A stretch of DNA of 64,000 nucleotides from contig MKSN01000001.1 in assembly GCA_001897295.1 (NCBI GenBank), forward strand, positions 454,011 to 518,010, written 5' to 3'. The position numbers were made by a program, and so were the translations under genes. The stretch's first letter is position 1. Every line of letters starts with the position of its first letter. Source of the stretch: Candidatus Saccharibacteria bacterium 49-20. Lineage in GTDB: Bacteria; Patescibacteriota; Saccharimonadia; Saccharimonadales; Saccharimonadaceae. The notes beneath the pieces are model-generated. The model did no database searches. It was not told where the DNA came from and saw nothing but the letters and a program-made list of their open reading frames with translations. Below are positions 1 to 8,922 of this stretch, in pieces.

Positions 1-713
1 ACGGCAAGAAAAAGCTCGGTAAACGCGACGGAGCAAAAGACATCCTCGAATACGCCAAGGAAGGGTACCTTCCCGAAGCAATGGCAAACTTCCTCGCAAC
101 ACTTGGTTGGAATGATGGCACCGAGCAAGAAGTATTTACCATGCAAGAACTCATTGAAAAGTTCTCACTTGACCGTGTGCAAAAGAGCCCGGCTCGCTTC
201 GACGAACAGCGCCTACTATGGCTCAACGGCCAGCACATTCGTGCGCTGAGCCTCGATGACCTTTACACTCGCGTCACCGACTTTTGGCCAGCCTCAGCAG
301 CGGGCGCAAGCGAAGAAAGCAAGAAGCAAGTCCTCGCGCTCGTCCAGGACCGCATGAAAACACTCGCGGATCTTTCAATTTTGACAAGCTACTTCTTTGA
401 GGAACCGACCCCAAACTGGGAGATGGTCTCGAGCAACAAGCAGCTCGCCAAGCTCACCAACGATGAAGTTCACGCGCTCCTCGAGGAAGCGAAGAACTCA
501 TTAAGCGCAAGTGACTTTACCGCCGAAGCAATCCAGGCAACGCTCAATAATCTTCTTGAAATCACAGGACAAAAACCTGGCATTCTATTCAGCCTGATTC
601 GTCTTGCCGTGTCATGGGCACCGTTTAGTCCTGCACTGAACGACACGCTTGCAACTCTTGGTAAGGAAGTTACTCTACAACGCCTCCAGGTTAGTCTCGA
701 TTCACTTAAGTAA
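1..713 (+). CDS. gltX: Glutamyl-tRNA synthetase, C-terminal part (5' end outside window)
   Basis: Class I aminoacyl-tRNA synthetase that charges tRNA-Glu; cytoplasmic. The reading frame is open from base 3, so the gene begins before the window; about 236 residues are visible. The first residues read KKKLGKRDGA, the KMSKS-type loop of GluRS (usual form KLSKR), followed by the family's YLPEAMANFLATLGW segment and the helical anticodon-binding domain (WLNGQHIRALS). The stop is at 711-713. The next gene starts after 38 nt from its own -10 element. A tRNA-Glu gene lies 3.8 kb downstream. Assignment is firm; the catalytic half cannot be inspected. Confidence 0.95.
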   Translation, partial: GKKKLGKRDGAKDILEYAKEGYLPEAMANFLATLGWNDGTEQEVFTMQELIEKFSLDRVQKSPARFDEQRLLWLNGQHIRALSLDDLYTRVTDFWPASAAGASEESKKQVLALVQDRMKTLADLSILTSYFFEEPTPNWEMVSSNKQLAKLTNDEVHALLEEAKNSLSASDFTAEAIQATLNNLLEITGQKPGILFSLIRLAVSWAPFSPALNDTLATLGKEVTLQRLQVSLDSLK

Positions 714-751
714 CAGTTAGCGGCAGCACAAGATTCTGCTATACTATGCTT

Positions 752-1873
752 ATGTTTACACGCAAGCAACCGCGCGTCGTGTTAGACTCACCGGACACTA
801 AAAAGACCAACAAATTTAAAGCATGGGTGAGCACACACAAAAAACTCGCTATTACCCTTGGGGTAGTGGGAGTGCTTCTTATTGGTGGCGCAGGTGTGGG
901 CGCGTATTATTTCTTGAATCAAAAAGCTCCCGAGGAACCAAAGGTAGCCGTAAAGCCAAAGCCAGAACCGGCACCCGAGCCGGTGAAATACTATTCGCCG
1001 CTGACGGGTAGTGAAGTTGCTACTTCAGAAGCGACGCATCAAGCCGTGACGGGTATCATGATTGAGAATAGCCCTGATGCACGGCCACAGTCTGGCATCA
1101 AAGATAGTGGCGTGGTATTTGAGGCCATCGCTGAGGGTGGCATTACGCGCTTCCTCGTGCTCTATCAAGAGCAAAAACCGCAGCTCGTCGGGCCAGTGCG
1201 AAGTGTACGCGCCTACTACGTAGACTGGGTAGCAGCCTTCAACGCCAGCGTCGCACACGTAGGCGGAAGTGCCGCCGCCTTAGCTGAAGTTCGCAACGGC
1301 AATTACCGTGACATCGACCAGTTCTTTAACGCCAGTACCTACTGGCGCGCGACCGACCGCTACGCACCGCACAACGTCTATACAAGTTTCGAAAAGATTG
1401 ACGCACTCAATACAAAGAAGGGATACACCACCTCAGCCTTCACCGGCTTTACGCGAAAAGATAGCGCCGCAAGCGCAACTCCAAACGCAACTGGCATTAA
1501 TGTGACGATCAGTAGCGTCAACTACAATAGTAGCTATACCTATAATGCGACCACGAATACCTACGACCGATCAGTTGGCGGTAAGTCGCAGATGGACCGA
1601 GAAGCGGGGCAAGTGAGTCCTCGCGTGGTCATCGCAATGCGTGTCACCCAATCGACAGTTATGGAGGATGGTTACCGCGAAAGTATTAATGCGGTCGGCA
1701 CCGGTCAGGCATACATCTTCCAAGACGGCACCGTCCAAGAAGTCACTTGGCGAAAACCAAGCAAAACTGCGCAAATTAGCTTTAGTGACGCGGAAGGTAA
1801 AGACGTACCGCTCGCGCGCGGCCAAACCTGGATTACCGCAGTGCCGAACGGAAAGGCAATCACATGGCAGTAA
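752..1873 (+). CDS. DUF3048 (YerB-like) membrane-anchored protein
   Basis: 373 residues with a short basic N-terminus, one membrane segment at about residues 31-52, a Lys/Pro/Glu linker, then a domain resembling DUF3048/YerB (IMIENSPDARPQSG, FLVLYQ, VGPVRSVRAYYVDW, RAPHNVYTS-like stretch). No lipobox, so probably an inner-membrane protein with an outward domain; the biochemical role of the family is unknown to me. Start choice: TATACT at 740-745 ends 6 nt before ATG 752, so the in-frame ATG at 746 would lie upstream of the transcript. The 3' end overlaps the following kinase gene by 10 nt, suggesting translational coupling and an operon with the two-component genes. Confidence 0.8.
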   Translation: MFTRKQPRVVLDSPDTKKTNKFKAWVSTHKKLAITLGVVGVLLIGGAGVGAYYFLNQKAPEEPKVAVKPKPEPAPEPVKYYSPLTGSEVATSEATHQAVTGIMIENSPDARPQSGIKDSGVVFEAIAEGGITRFLVLYQEQKPQLVGPVRSVRAYYVDWVAAFNASVAHVGGSAAALAEVRNGNYRDIDQFFNASTYWRATDRYAPHNVYTSFEKIDALNTKKGYTTSAFTGFTRKDSAASATPNATGINVTISSVNYNSSYTYNATTNTYDRSVGGKSQMDREAGQVSPRVVIAMRVTQSTVMEDGYRESINAVGTGQAYIFQDGTVQEVTWRKPSKTAQISFSDAEGKDVPLARGQTWITAVPNGKAITWQ

Positions 1874-3450
1874 ACCCACTCAAGTCTAAACCGCAACTCG
1901 TGAAGGATTTCTGGCCCCGCTTTAAGCGCGGTGCGGTTGTGATTATTATTGTCCTACAACTCCTGATTCTGGTAGCGTTGGCTGCACTACTTACCACATC
2001 GGGCTTCTTTGACGATAACCCGCTCGGATTCGCCGCAACGCTTGTCGCTCAAAGTGTATTAGGTATCGTCGCATCGGTTGTCATTTATCACCTCGTGGCA
2101 CGCCCGATGAAGCACCTGCTATCCGCGCTCGTACACGTCGCTGGCGAACCGACCAATATTGCACCACCAAACCCAAATGAAACTCGCTTTGAAAAGAACG
2201 GGTTCAAGCCAGTGCTTCAGACGATCTACCAGCTCGCGTCTGACGTCAAAGATCCAATCGAGGAAGGCGCGCAAAGTGCGCAGTCCGCAATCGGACCCCA
2301 AGCACAAATCACACAACCGTCGGTCCAGTCGGTTCTTAGCTCTGCACTCGACCAAGCAATCTGTGGCTTTGTAGTACTGAACCAGCAACACCAAATCATT
2401 TACGCCAGCAAGGCTGCGCCCCTCAAAGTAGACACCAACGGAGTGCAATCACTCGACCTCATCTTCAACGACAACGATACAATCGAAACATGGTGGGCAG
2501 AGTGCGAGCAAACCGCTGTTCACGCCGAAAAGACCTGGCCACGCATTCCTAATAAACTCCCAAACGAAGAAGACCGCCGCTTCTTTGACGTCATCGCGAC
2601 GTACAACAAGGGCACCGAAAGCGAAATGGTCATTACGCTCATCGACCGCACGCATCTTTACGAAGTAGGGGAGGCCGAGCTCGATTTCATCGCCTTCGCC
2701 GCCCACGAACTTCGCGGACCAATTACCGTGATTCGTGGCTACATCGACGTCCTAAGCGACGAGCTCTCAACGGTCCTTCAAGAAGATCAAAAAGAACTCT
2801 TTAGGCGCCTCGCGGTATCAGCAAACAGGCTTTCGGGCTACATCAATAACATCCTTAACACCTCACGCTACGACCGTCGACACCTGCGCATGCACCTTGC
2901 GGAAACGACCGTAAACGCAGTCTACGATACTATCCGCGACGACATGTCACTGCGTGCAAGTTCACAAAACCGCATGCTTTCCGTCAGCATTCCCGAAGGC
3001 CTTCCGACCATCGCAGCGGACACCGCGAGTCTTGGCGAGGTGTTCGGTAACCTCATCGATAACGCAATCAAATACAGCAACGAGGGTGGTGCAATTGAAG
3101 TCAACGCCGCTTCCAAGGGTGACTTCGTCGAGTGGATCGTCAGCGACCACGGCATCGGTATGCCAGCAAGCGTTGTCAGTAATTTGTTCCAGAAATTCTA
3201 TCGCTCACACCGCTCTCGTGAAACTGTCGCAGGTACGGGCATCGGCCTTTACATTAGCAAGGCAATAGTGGAATCTCACGGTGGCTCAATTAGTGTCCGC
3301 AGCGAAGACGGTCGAGGCTCAACGTTCATCGTCTCGCTTCCAACTTACAAAACCGTTGCAGACAAGCTTAAAGCAGGTAATAATGGTAACGAAACCTTAA
3401 TCAGTAGCGAAGGCAGCTGGATTAAGAACCATAATATGTATAGGGGATAA
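1864..3450 (+). CDS. Membrane sensor histidine kinase
   Basis: 528 residues. Two hydrophobic segments near the N-terminus (about 23-47 and 55-80), a PAS-like middle region (about 150-265), then a HisKA/HATPase core: H-box FAAHELRGP with the phospho-accepting His at residue 281, N-box NLIDNAIKYS, G1 DHGIGM, F-box FQKFYRS and G2 GTGIGLYIS. It autophosphorylates and should pass phosphate to the receiver protein encoded 5 nt downstream. It overlaps the DUF3048 gene by 10 nt. The sensed signal cannot be read from sequence; the outside loop between the membrane segments is short, so sensing may be in the membrane or by the PAS domain. Confidence 0.93.
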   Translation: MAVNPLKSKPQLVKDFWPRFKRGAVVIIIVLQLLILVALAALLTTSGFFDDNPLGFAATLVAQSVLGIVASVVIYHLVARPMKHLLSALVHVAGEPTNIAPPNPNETRFEKNGFKPVLQTIYQLASDVKDPIEEGAQSAQSAIGPQAQITQPSVQSVLSSALDQAICGFVVLNQQHQIIYASKAAPLKVDTNGVQSLDLIFNDNDTIETWWAECEQTAVHAEKTWPRIPNKLPNEEDRRFFDVIATYNKGTESEMVITLIDRTHLYEVGEAELDFIAFAAHELRGPITVIRGYIDVLSDELSTVLQEDQKELFRRLAVSANRLSGYINNILNTSRYDRRHLRMHLAETTVNAVYDTIRDDMSLRASSQNRMLSVSIPEGLPTIAADTASLGEVFGNLIDNAIKYSNEGGAIEVNAASKGDFVEWIVSDHGIGMPASVVSNLFQKFYRSHRSRETVAGTGIGLYISKAIVESHGGSISVRSEDGRGSTFIVSLPTYKTVADKLKAGNNGNETLISSEGSWIKNHNMYRG

Positions 3451-3455
3451 CCAAC

Positions 3456-3827
3456 GTGGCAATCAAAACCATCCTTATTGTCGAAGACGACCGATTCATT
3501 GGTGAAATGTACGTACGCAGCCTCAAGAAGGCTGGCTATGAAGTTGATTGGATGGTTGATGGCAATGACGGACTTATCGCAGCCCGCAACAAGCCGTACG
3601 ACCTCGTACTGCTTGATGTCATGCTTCCGGAACGACGAGGCACCGAAGTCCTCGAAGCACTCCGCGGAACCGAGGATCTTATTCCAAACTCAAAGGTCAT
3701 TGTACTGACCAATTTTGAACAAGACGACGAATCGCGCATGGCAATGGAATCACGCGCTGATGCGTATCTTATTAAGGCTGAAATCACACCAAGCAAACTC
3801 CTTTCTGTCATCGAACAGTTGAACTAA
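3456..3827 (+). CDS. Single-domain response regulator (receiver only)
   Basis: 123 residues, a lone REC domain: acidic pair E10-D11-D12, phosphoacceptor D54 in LVLLDVMLP, T85 in VIVLTNF and K107 in AYLIKAE. There is no DNA-binding output domain, so it probably acts by protein contact or as a phosphate relay. It starts with GTG 5 nt after the kinase stop and ends 2 nt before the next membrane-protein gene, so kinase, regulator and membrane protein look like one transcription unit and the kinase is the likely partner. Assignment is firm, target unknown. Confidence 0.93.
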   Translation: MAIKTILIVEDDRFIGEMYVRSLKKAGYEVDWMVDGNDGLIAARNKPYDLVLLDVMLPERRGTEVLEALRGTEDLIPNSKVIVLTNFEQDDESRMAMESRADAYLIKAEITPSKLLSVIEQLN

Positions 3828-3829
3828 CT

Positions 3830-4495
3830 ATGGATAAAGACCACCGCCTGGACGCACCGGACAACGAATCGCTTAGCACCATTGAGCAGATTAGTGACCA
3901 CAGTGAACTGACTACCATTTACCCACACGCACACCTTGGCTGGGAGAAAGACGAACTCATCTCTCACGACGAGCGAGAGAAGCGCCGCAACGACGAGCGA
4001 CTTCGCATCAGCCTGTCACTGCGCAAATGGTTTCTCGTAATCGGTATTTTAATTCCACTACCAATCTTATTTATGGGCTTCTTAGTATCGATTGCACCCG
4101 AAATATTTGACATGAAAAAGCTTCAGTTCATGGCACTTCCAGTTCTTATTGCTACTGGCTTCTTCATCTTCCTGACCTACAAGGGCTTTAAGTATGCCTT
4201 TAAAATTTTCTACAAACACGGCACAAAACCAGTACCATTCATCCTCGCGCTCCTAGGTCTGCTTGCGCTCAGCACAAATGCAGTCTTTCTTCTTACAGAA
4301 CCGCTTCATACTGGGCACTATGCAATCGATTCTGTGATCGTTGACGGGGGACTGCTTGTAGCGAGCATCCTCTACAGCCTTGCACTGGTATTTATTTGGT
4401 CATCGCCGCGCCTCACATCGGGCGCGAAGCTCGCATACGTGGGCATTATCGCGCTTCTCATTCTTATGGGAACAGCGAGTCTTTATCTGTTCTAG
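3830..4495 (+). CDS. Polytopic membrane protein of unknown function
   Basis: 221 residues. The first 60 or so are charged and probably cytoplasmic; then about five hydrophobic segments (near residues 65-87, 100-122, 133-155, 163-192 and 202-221). The chain ends inside the last segment. I do not recognise a family. It starts 2 nt after the response regulator stop and is the last gene of that unit; tRNA-Glu follows after 40 nt. Co-location suggests a role with, or as target of, the two-component pair, but this is inference from context only. Confidence 0.75.
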   Translation: MDKDHRLDAPDNESLSTIEQISDHSELTTIYPHAHLGWEKDELISHDEREKRRNDERLRISLSLRKWFLVIGILIPLPILFMGFLVSIAPEIFDMKKLQFMALPVLIATGFFIFLTYKGFKYAFKIFYKHGTKPVPFILALLGLLALSTNAVFLLTEPLHTGHYAIDSVIVDGGLLVASILYSLALVFIWSSPRLTSGAKLAYVGIIALLILMGTASLYLF

Positions 4496-4535
4496 GTGGA
4501 CAAGCGTATCGTTTTTTGCTAGTATTGTTCGAGTT

Positions 4536-4610
4536 GGTCCCGTCGTCTAACGGTTAGGACACCAGGTTCTCATCCTGGCAATCGGAGTTCGATTCTCCGC
4601 GGGATCACCA
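4536..4610 (+). tRNA. tRNA-Glu (anticodon CTC)
   Basis: Complete 75-nt cloverleaf with encoded CCA. The acceptor strands GGTCCCG and CGGGATC pair over seven positions (one G-T), the D-loop contains GGTTAGGAC, the anticodon stem CCAGG/CCTGG encloses TTCTCAT (anticodon CTC), and the T-arm is CGGAG-TTCGATT-CTCCG. A terminator hairpin follows 9 nt downstream. Confidence 0.97.
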
Positions 4611-4619
4611 AAGAAAGTA

Positions 4620-4650
4620 CGTCACTATTGCAGTGGCGTTTTTTCTTTTT
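4620..4650 (+). terminator. Rho-independent terminator after tRNA-Glu
   Basis: A 7-bp stem CGTCACT/AGTGGCG (one G-T pair) with loop ATTGC is followed by a T-rich tail (GTTTTTTCTTTTT region up to 4650). It separates the tRNA from the GC-rich lipoprotein cassette. Confidence 0.8.
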
Positions 4651-4689
4651 ACCTTAGAACCATACCTACAAACCACGTCGCTAGTAATA

Positions 4690-4718
4690 TTGACAAAAAT
4701 GGTAAAAAATGATAAAAT
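4690..4718 (+). promoter_or_regulatory. Near-consensus promoter of the lipoprotein cassette
   Basis: TTGACA (4690-4695), 17-nt spacer, TAAAAT (4713-4718). Transcription should begin about 4725, at or next to GTG 4726, so the mRNA would be leaderless. An in-frame ATG at 4699 lies between the two hexamers and therefore should not be the start. Confidence 0.8.
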
Positions 4719-4725
4719 AACGCGC

Positions 4726-5343
4726 GTGAACCTTGCTAATTCGCATCGAGGCACTCGCCTCGCCCTGGTTGTGTGCGTTGCCGCAACCGCGTTTCTCCTG
4801 TCCGCCTGCAGTGTGCCGAACTTGTTCGCCACGGATGGCCGACAGGTCAGCCCGGTGACGCCCAAGCCGAATTCCGGCACCCCAGAGGCGCAAGATCCGT
4901 TCCTCGAGATCGACATCACCCGGCCGGCGGATCCTCCGACCGACGAGTGGCTCAACTGGACCGTCGGTCGAGACGAGACCTATGCCGAGGAAGTCAGCGG
5001 CTACCTCGAAAAGCTCGGAACGATGGTGGGAGTTGAGGGCTTCGAAAGCCCCAACGACTATTACATGGAGCAGGGCTACGGTGCAGTCGCTCCCTTCGGG
5101 GACTATTGCATCGTCGTGCTGAACTTCGACGAGTCCTACGATGGCATGAGCCTGGCCGTCCTGTCGAGGATTAACTTCGACGCCTCGATCATCGCTAAGC
5201 CGACCTCCGACTATGAGTCGCTCAAGGCCTTCGCCAACTACTACCGCACCTGGTGTGCGCAGGGTGGCGACTGGCCAGGCACCCCTCCGGGAACTCAGTC
5301 GGATGTCACGGTCGATAAGGGGGAACCCTCGATCGGCGGCTGA
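4726..5343 (+). CDS. Secreted lipoprotein of unknown function (GC-rich cassette)
   Basis: 205 residues from GTG 4726. Residues 1-26 form a signal peptide with basic start, hydrophobic core and lipobox LLSAC, so the mature protein would be a lipoprotein on the outer face of the membrane. The remainder is acidic with Pro/Thr-rich linker and no family I recognise. Base and codon use are clearly richer in GC than gltX or the carotenoid genes (CTG, GAG, GTC, ACC favoured), as in the other cassettes. It stands alone between its own near-consensus promoter and a double terminator, so it is transcribed independently. Unlike the other cassettes it seems to have no leader. A surface role is inferred from the lipobox only. 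Confidence 0.8.
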   Translation: MNLANSHRGTRLALVVCVAATAFLLSACSVPNLFATDGRQVSPVTPKPNSGTPEAQDPFLEIDITRPADPPTDEWLNWTVGRDETYAEEVSGYLEKLGTMVGVEGFESPNDYYMEQGYGAVAPFGDYCIVVLNFDESYDGMSLAVLSRINFDASIIAKPTSDYESLKAFANYYRTWCAQGGDWPGTPPGTQSDVTVDKGEPSIGG

Positions 5344-5353
5344 GTTCACACCC

Positions 5354-5422
5354 TCCGTTCCCGAGCTGCACTGCGCAGCTCGGGAACGGACCGACTCACT
5401 TCCACCTAGCGGTGGTTTTTTT
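5354..5422 (+). terminator. Double terminator of the lipoprotein cassette
   Basis: First hairpin 5354-5390: a perfect 16-bp stem (TCCGTTCCCGAGCTGC and its complement) with 5-nt loop and no T tail. Second hairpin 5402-5415: CCACC-TAGC-GGTGG followed by seven T (5416-5422). The T tail overlaps the stop codon of the convergent small gene at 5421-5657. Confidence 0.85.
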
Positions 5423-5657
5423 AATAGGGGAGCTCTTCGACCGCCACACCCATAGTCCGCGCAAACAACTCAATCTGCTGAAACTTACAGTACTTAATCG
5501 GCACGCCGTCCTCGTCAACAACCCGGTAATAATGATCGAACTGGCGTACCTCGCCCTTAAATGTTTTGGCAGAAGTCGGCTCATCAATGCGCACAATACT
5601 CCAACCTGGGTGTGCTTCAAGAATTCGTTTAATTTTTGCGTAGTGATTGAAAGCCAT
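5421..5657 (-). CDS. Small conserved-looking cytoplasmic protein, unknown function
   Basis: 78 residues, ATG at 5657, stop at 5421-5423. Soluble and mixed-charge, with no membrane segment or signal; I do not recognise a family. Base composition resembles the core genes. Upstream on the minus strand is an AT-rich stretch (TATAAT at 5677-5672 in that direction, and TATAAA slightly nearer) that overlaps the promoter of the divergent MMPL gene, so the two probably share a divergent promoter region of only 28 nt. The reading frame is supported by this promoter placement and by the precise fit between the MMPL promoter and the cassette terminator. Confidence 0.6.
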   Translation of the reverse strand: MAFNHYAKIKRILEAHPGWSIVRIDEPTSAKTFKGEVRQFDHYYRVVDEDGVPIKYCKFQQIELFARTMGVAVEELPY

Positions 5658-5685
5658 AGATACTCTTTATATTATAATGAAGACA

Positions 5686-7818
5686 ATGAAACGCACCGCA
5701 AAAGATTCTCCAAAAGTCAGCAAATGGGTGAGGATACTTATTCCGACACTCCTTATTGGGGTGTGGTTTGCAGTTGGCGGTATTGGCGGGCCTTACTTTG
5801 GAAAAATTGGCGACGTCGCCAGTAACGATCAATCAACCTTCCTGCCCGCAAGTGCAGAATCAACAAAAGTAAACGAGGAACTTAAAAAGTTCCAAGATTC
5901 TTCAACCATCCCTGCAATCATTGTATTTAGCGACGACTCTGCAGCGCTCGACGCGCAAGTCATTACTGCGATCACTAAAGCAACCGCGCCACTGGCGGAC
6001 ATCTCCGGCGCCGAAAGTGTTTCGCCGCCAATCGTTGCTGAAGACGAAAAGGCCGCACTTGTCGTCGTAAACATGAAGAGCGACACTGACTATAAAGAAT
6101 TCTCGGCCGAAATTCGTAGCGACCTCGACGACGCAAACCTTTCGGTCCAATACCAGCTAAGTGGACCAGTCGGTTTTTTGAGCGACCTCGGCAAAGCGTT
6201 CTCGGGCATTGACGGCATTCTGCTACTCGTTGCGCTCAGCGTGGTGTTTATCATTCTCATTATCGTCTACAGGTCCCCAGTACTGCCGTTCCTCGTACTT
6301 ATCACGTCGATGTTCGCACTCTGCGCAGCAATTCTGACCGTCTATTACTTAGCTGCGGCCGATATCATTACGCTTAACGGCCAGGTGCAGGGGATTCTCT
6401 TCATCCTAGTGATTGGCGCCGCCACCGACTACGCGCTCCTTTTCGTAGCACGCTACCGTGAAGAGCTTGAGCGCCACGAGAAAACCTATCAAGCGCTCCT
6501 GACGAGTTGGAAGCGTTCATTTGAGCCTATCGTTGCCGCAGGCGGTACGGTCATCGCCGGGCTTCTTTGTCTACTGCTTTCGGACCTAACTTCAAACAAA
6601 GCCCTTGGACCAGTTGGTGCAATTGGCATTGCATTCGCCATCCTCGCCGCGCTGACGCTCCTACCAAGCCTGCTCCTTATGTGGGGACGAAAAGCATTCT
6701 GGCCTCGCGCGCCGCGTTTTAACAATACGTCGGCCGAAAAGAAGCAGGGGATATGGCAAAAGACCGCAGGCTTCGTAAGTCGAAGAGCGCGCCCAATCTG
6801 GATCATCACCACATTCGTACTGCTTGTATGTTCGCTTGGGTTATTACAACTTAAGGCCGATGGCGTGCCGCAAAGCGAATTTGTGCTCGGTGCTTCGCAA
6901 GCTCGCGATGGCCAAAAAATAATCGATGCGCACTTCCCGGGTGGATCGGGTACTCCAACCTATATCATTGTCCCTGAAAATGAGCTCGACGAAACGGTCA
7001 CTAGACTTACGGAAGATACGGGTGTCGCGTCGGTATCGGCGAAAGCAGATAATTCACCGTCAGGTACACTCCCACTTGGCACTGAAGAGCTGCCGTATCC
7101 ATTCCGCCAGGCAACCATTAAGACAGTCGATGGCGAGCTGCTTCTTGAAGTCACCCTCAACGATGCTGCGGATTCTGAAGCGGCGCAAGCAACTATCGAA
7201 CGCCTTCGCACTTCGCTCCATGAAGTTGACGAATCTATCCGCATTGGCGGTACTGCAGCCGTGCAACTTGACACCAACACAAGTGCCGAGCACGACCGAG
7301 CGGTTGTCATCCCCGCAGTGCTAATTGTCATCACACTTATCCTCATGGCGCTCCTCAGGTCCATCCTCGCGCCGCTTATTCTGCTTGCAACAACCATGCT
7401 TTCTTTCGCAGCAACACTAGGAATTTCAGCCCTCGTCTTTAACGGAATATTCAATTTCCCAGGCGCCGACCCGTCAGTAGTGCTGTACGGATTTATATTC
7501 CTCGTCGCGCTCGGCATCGATTACAATATCTTCCTCATGACCCGAGTACGCGAAGAATCGAAAAAACATGGCACACGAAAAGGCGTTCAAATCGGCCTAG
7601 TTGCAACCGGCGGCGTGATTACCTCGGCAGGTATCGTCCTCGCAGCTACCTTCGCCGCACTGGCCGTCATTCCAATTCTATTCCTCGCACAACTCGCATT
7701 TATCGTGTCACTCGGGGTACTTATCGATACGATTATTATCCGCTCACTACTTGTACCCGCAATTGCCCATGATATAGGCGATAAGATCTGGTGGCCATCA
7801 AAAATTCGACGTAAGTAA
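5686..7818 (+). CDS. MMPL-family RND transporter next to carotenoid genes
   Basis: 710 residues. One N-terminal membrane segment, a soluble loop, a bundle of about five segments (residues about 160-340), then a second copy of the same layout (one segment near 370, loop, five segments near 530-700): the pseudo-symmetric RND/MMPL fold. Motifs such as GAATDYALLFVARYREEL and ALGIDYNIFLMTRVREE occur at matching positions of the two halves, typical of the proton-relay helices. Start choice: TATAAT 5673-5678 ends 7 nt before ATG 5686; the ATG at 5677 lies inside the hexamer. It sits 25 nt before the GGPP synthase gene. In Corynebacterium an RND/MMPL gene also lies within the carotenoid operon, so transport of a carotenoid or lipid is a reasonable guess. 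Confidence 0.88.
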   Translation: MKRTAKDSPKVSKWVRILIPTLLIGVWFAVGGIGGPYFGKIGDVASNDQSTFLPASAESTKVNEELKKFQDSSTIPAIIVFSDDSAALDAQVITAITKATAPLADISGAESVSPPIVAEDEKAALVVVNMKSDTDYKEFSAEIRSDLDDANLSVQYQLSGPVGFLSDLGKAFSGIDGILLLVALSVVFIILIIVYRSPVLPFLVLITSMFALCAAILTVYYLAAADIITLNGQVQGILFILVIGAATDYALLFVARYREELERHEKTYQALLTSWKRSFEPIVAAGGTVIAGLLCLLLSDLTSNKALGPVGAIGIAFAILAALTLLPSLLLMWGRKAFWPRAPRFNNTSAEKKQGIWQKTAGFVSRRARPIWIITTFVLLVCSLGLLQLKADGVPQSEFVLGASQARDGQKIIDAHFPGGSGTPTYIIVPENELDETVTRLTEDTGVASVSAKADNSPSGTLPLGTEELPYPFRQATIKTVDGELLLEVTLNDAADSEAAQATIERLRTSLHEVDESIRIGGTAAVQLDTNTSAEHDRAVVIPAVLIVITLILMALLRSILAPLILLATTMLSFAATLGISALVFNGIFNFPGADPSVVLYGFIFLVALGIDYNIFLMTRVREESKKHGTRKGVQIGLVATGGVITSAGIVLAATFAALAVIPILFLAQLAFIVSLGVLIDTIIIRSLLVPAIAHDIGDKIWWPSKIRRK

Positions 7819-7843
7819 GCAGTCTGCTATAGTAAGGGGACTT

Positions 7844-8920
7844 ATGCATACACCCTCAGTACTTATTGCCGATGATACAAAAAAGCAGGTAAATGATTAC
7901 CTTGCCGAGTACAGTGTTCGACGCATACGCGAGGCGGAGGCAATTGGACCGTCGTACGTACGCCTGCGCGAAGCCATTGATCGCCTTATTCAGGTTGGCG
8001 GAAAGCGCCTTCGCCCCGCCATGGTGCTGGCGACATTTCGAGCCTATGAGCCACACGAGTCGCTGAAAAGCGTACTGCCCGCAGCTGCTGCGCAGGAATT
8101 GCTCCACCTTTCAATGCTCGTACACGACGACATTATTGACCGCGACGTCACGCGCTATGGCATCCCAAACGTTGAAGGTTCTTTTTTAAGCTTCTATGAA
8201 CCATTTATTGAAAGCACCGAAGAACGACGTCACTTTGCATTAAGCGCGGCAATTCTTGCGGGAGATGCGCTGCTTGCCGATGCACACCAACTCATTCGCA
8301 GTACCGATCGCCCCGCAGCACTTGTGCGGCAAGTTGAAGATATTATGTCGGAATCTGTGTTTTCTGTCATCGGCGGAGAATTGCTTGATACGGAGTCGGG
8401 GATTCTTGTTGATGAAACTATTTACCCACTCGACGTCGCGCAGCATAAAACAAGCAGCTACTCTTTCGTTGGCCCACTTACCACAGGTGCAATACTTGCG
8501 CACGCACCAGAACAAGATATTCAACTCCTCGCGCAATTCGGCACCTACCTCGGCATTGCGTATCAACTGCAAGACGATCTACTTGGTGTATTCGGAGACG
8601 AGCAAAAGACGGGCAAGAGTACCGTGAGTGATATCCGTGAAGGTAAGAGAACTTTCATGATTCAGGAATTCGAACGTCTCGCAGACAGCGACGCACAGTC
8701 TGAATTTTTTGCGATATTTCACCGTGAAGATGCGAGCGATGCAGAACTTAGTCGCGCTCGCACCCTGCTAGACGAATCGGGTGCGAAACAAGCCACGGAA
8801 TCGAGAATCGCATTTTATACCAATGAATGCGAGACACTCCTTGCAAGCCTTTCACTCGAAGAAGGACGACGGGGTGTATTTTATGAACTAATCCAAACCT
8901 GTGTAGTCCGAGAATCATAG
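7844..8920 (+). CDS. crtE: Polyprenyl diphosphate synthase (probable GGPP synthase)
   Basis: 358 residues. Trans-prenyltransferase condensing IPP with allylic diphosphates; in this context probably making geranylgeranyl diphosphate for phytoene. First Asp-rich motif is LVHDDIIDRD, second is QLQDDLLGVFGDE; GGKRLRPAMV near the N-terminus is the IPP-binding basic motif. A -10 like TATAGT ends 10 nt before the ATG, so it may have a short-leader promoter of its own as well as read-through from the MMPL gene. It ends 2 nt before crtB. Product chain length cannot be fixed by eye. No MEP or mevalonate genes are in the window, so the source of IPP/DMAPP is unknown. Confidence 0.9.
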   Translation: MHTPSVLIADDTKKQVNDYLAEYSVRRIREAEAIGPSYVRLREAIDRLIQVGGKRLRPAMVLATFRAYEPHESLKSVLPAAAAQELLHLSMLVHDDIIDRDVTRYGIPNVEGSFLSFYEPFIESTEERRHFALSAAILAGDALLADAHQLIRSTDRPAALVRQVEDIMSESVFSVIGGELLDTESGILVDETIYPLDVAQHKTSSYSFVGPLTTGAILAHAPEQDIQLLAQFGTYLGIAYQLQDDLLGVFGDEQKTGKSTVSDIREGKRTFMIQEFERLADSDAQSEFFAIFHREDASDAELSRARTLLDESGAKQATESRIAFYTNECETLLASLSLEEGRRGVFYELIQTCVVRES

Positions 8921-8922
8921 CT

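Noticed and set aside
4681-5349. 222-codon open frame antisense to the lipoprotein gene
   Set aside because: The plus strand has a promoter, lipobox and terminator; long antisense frames are expected in GC-rich genes.
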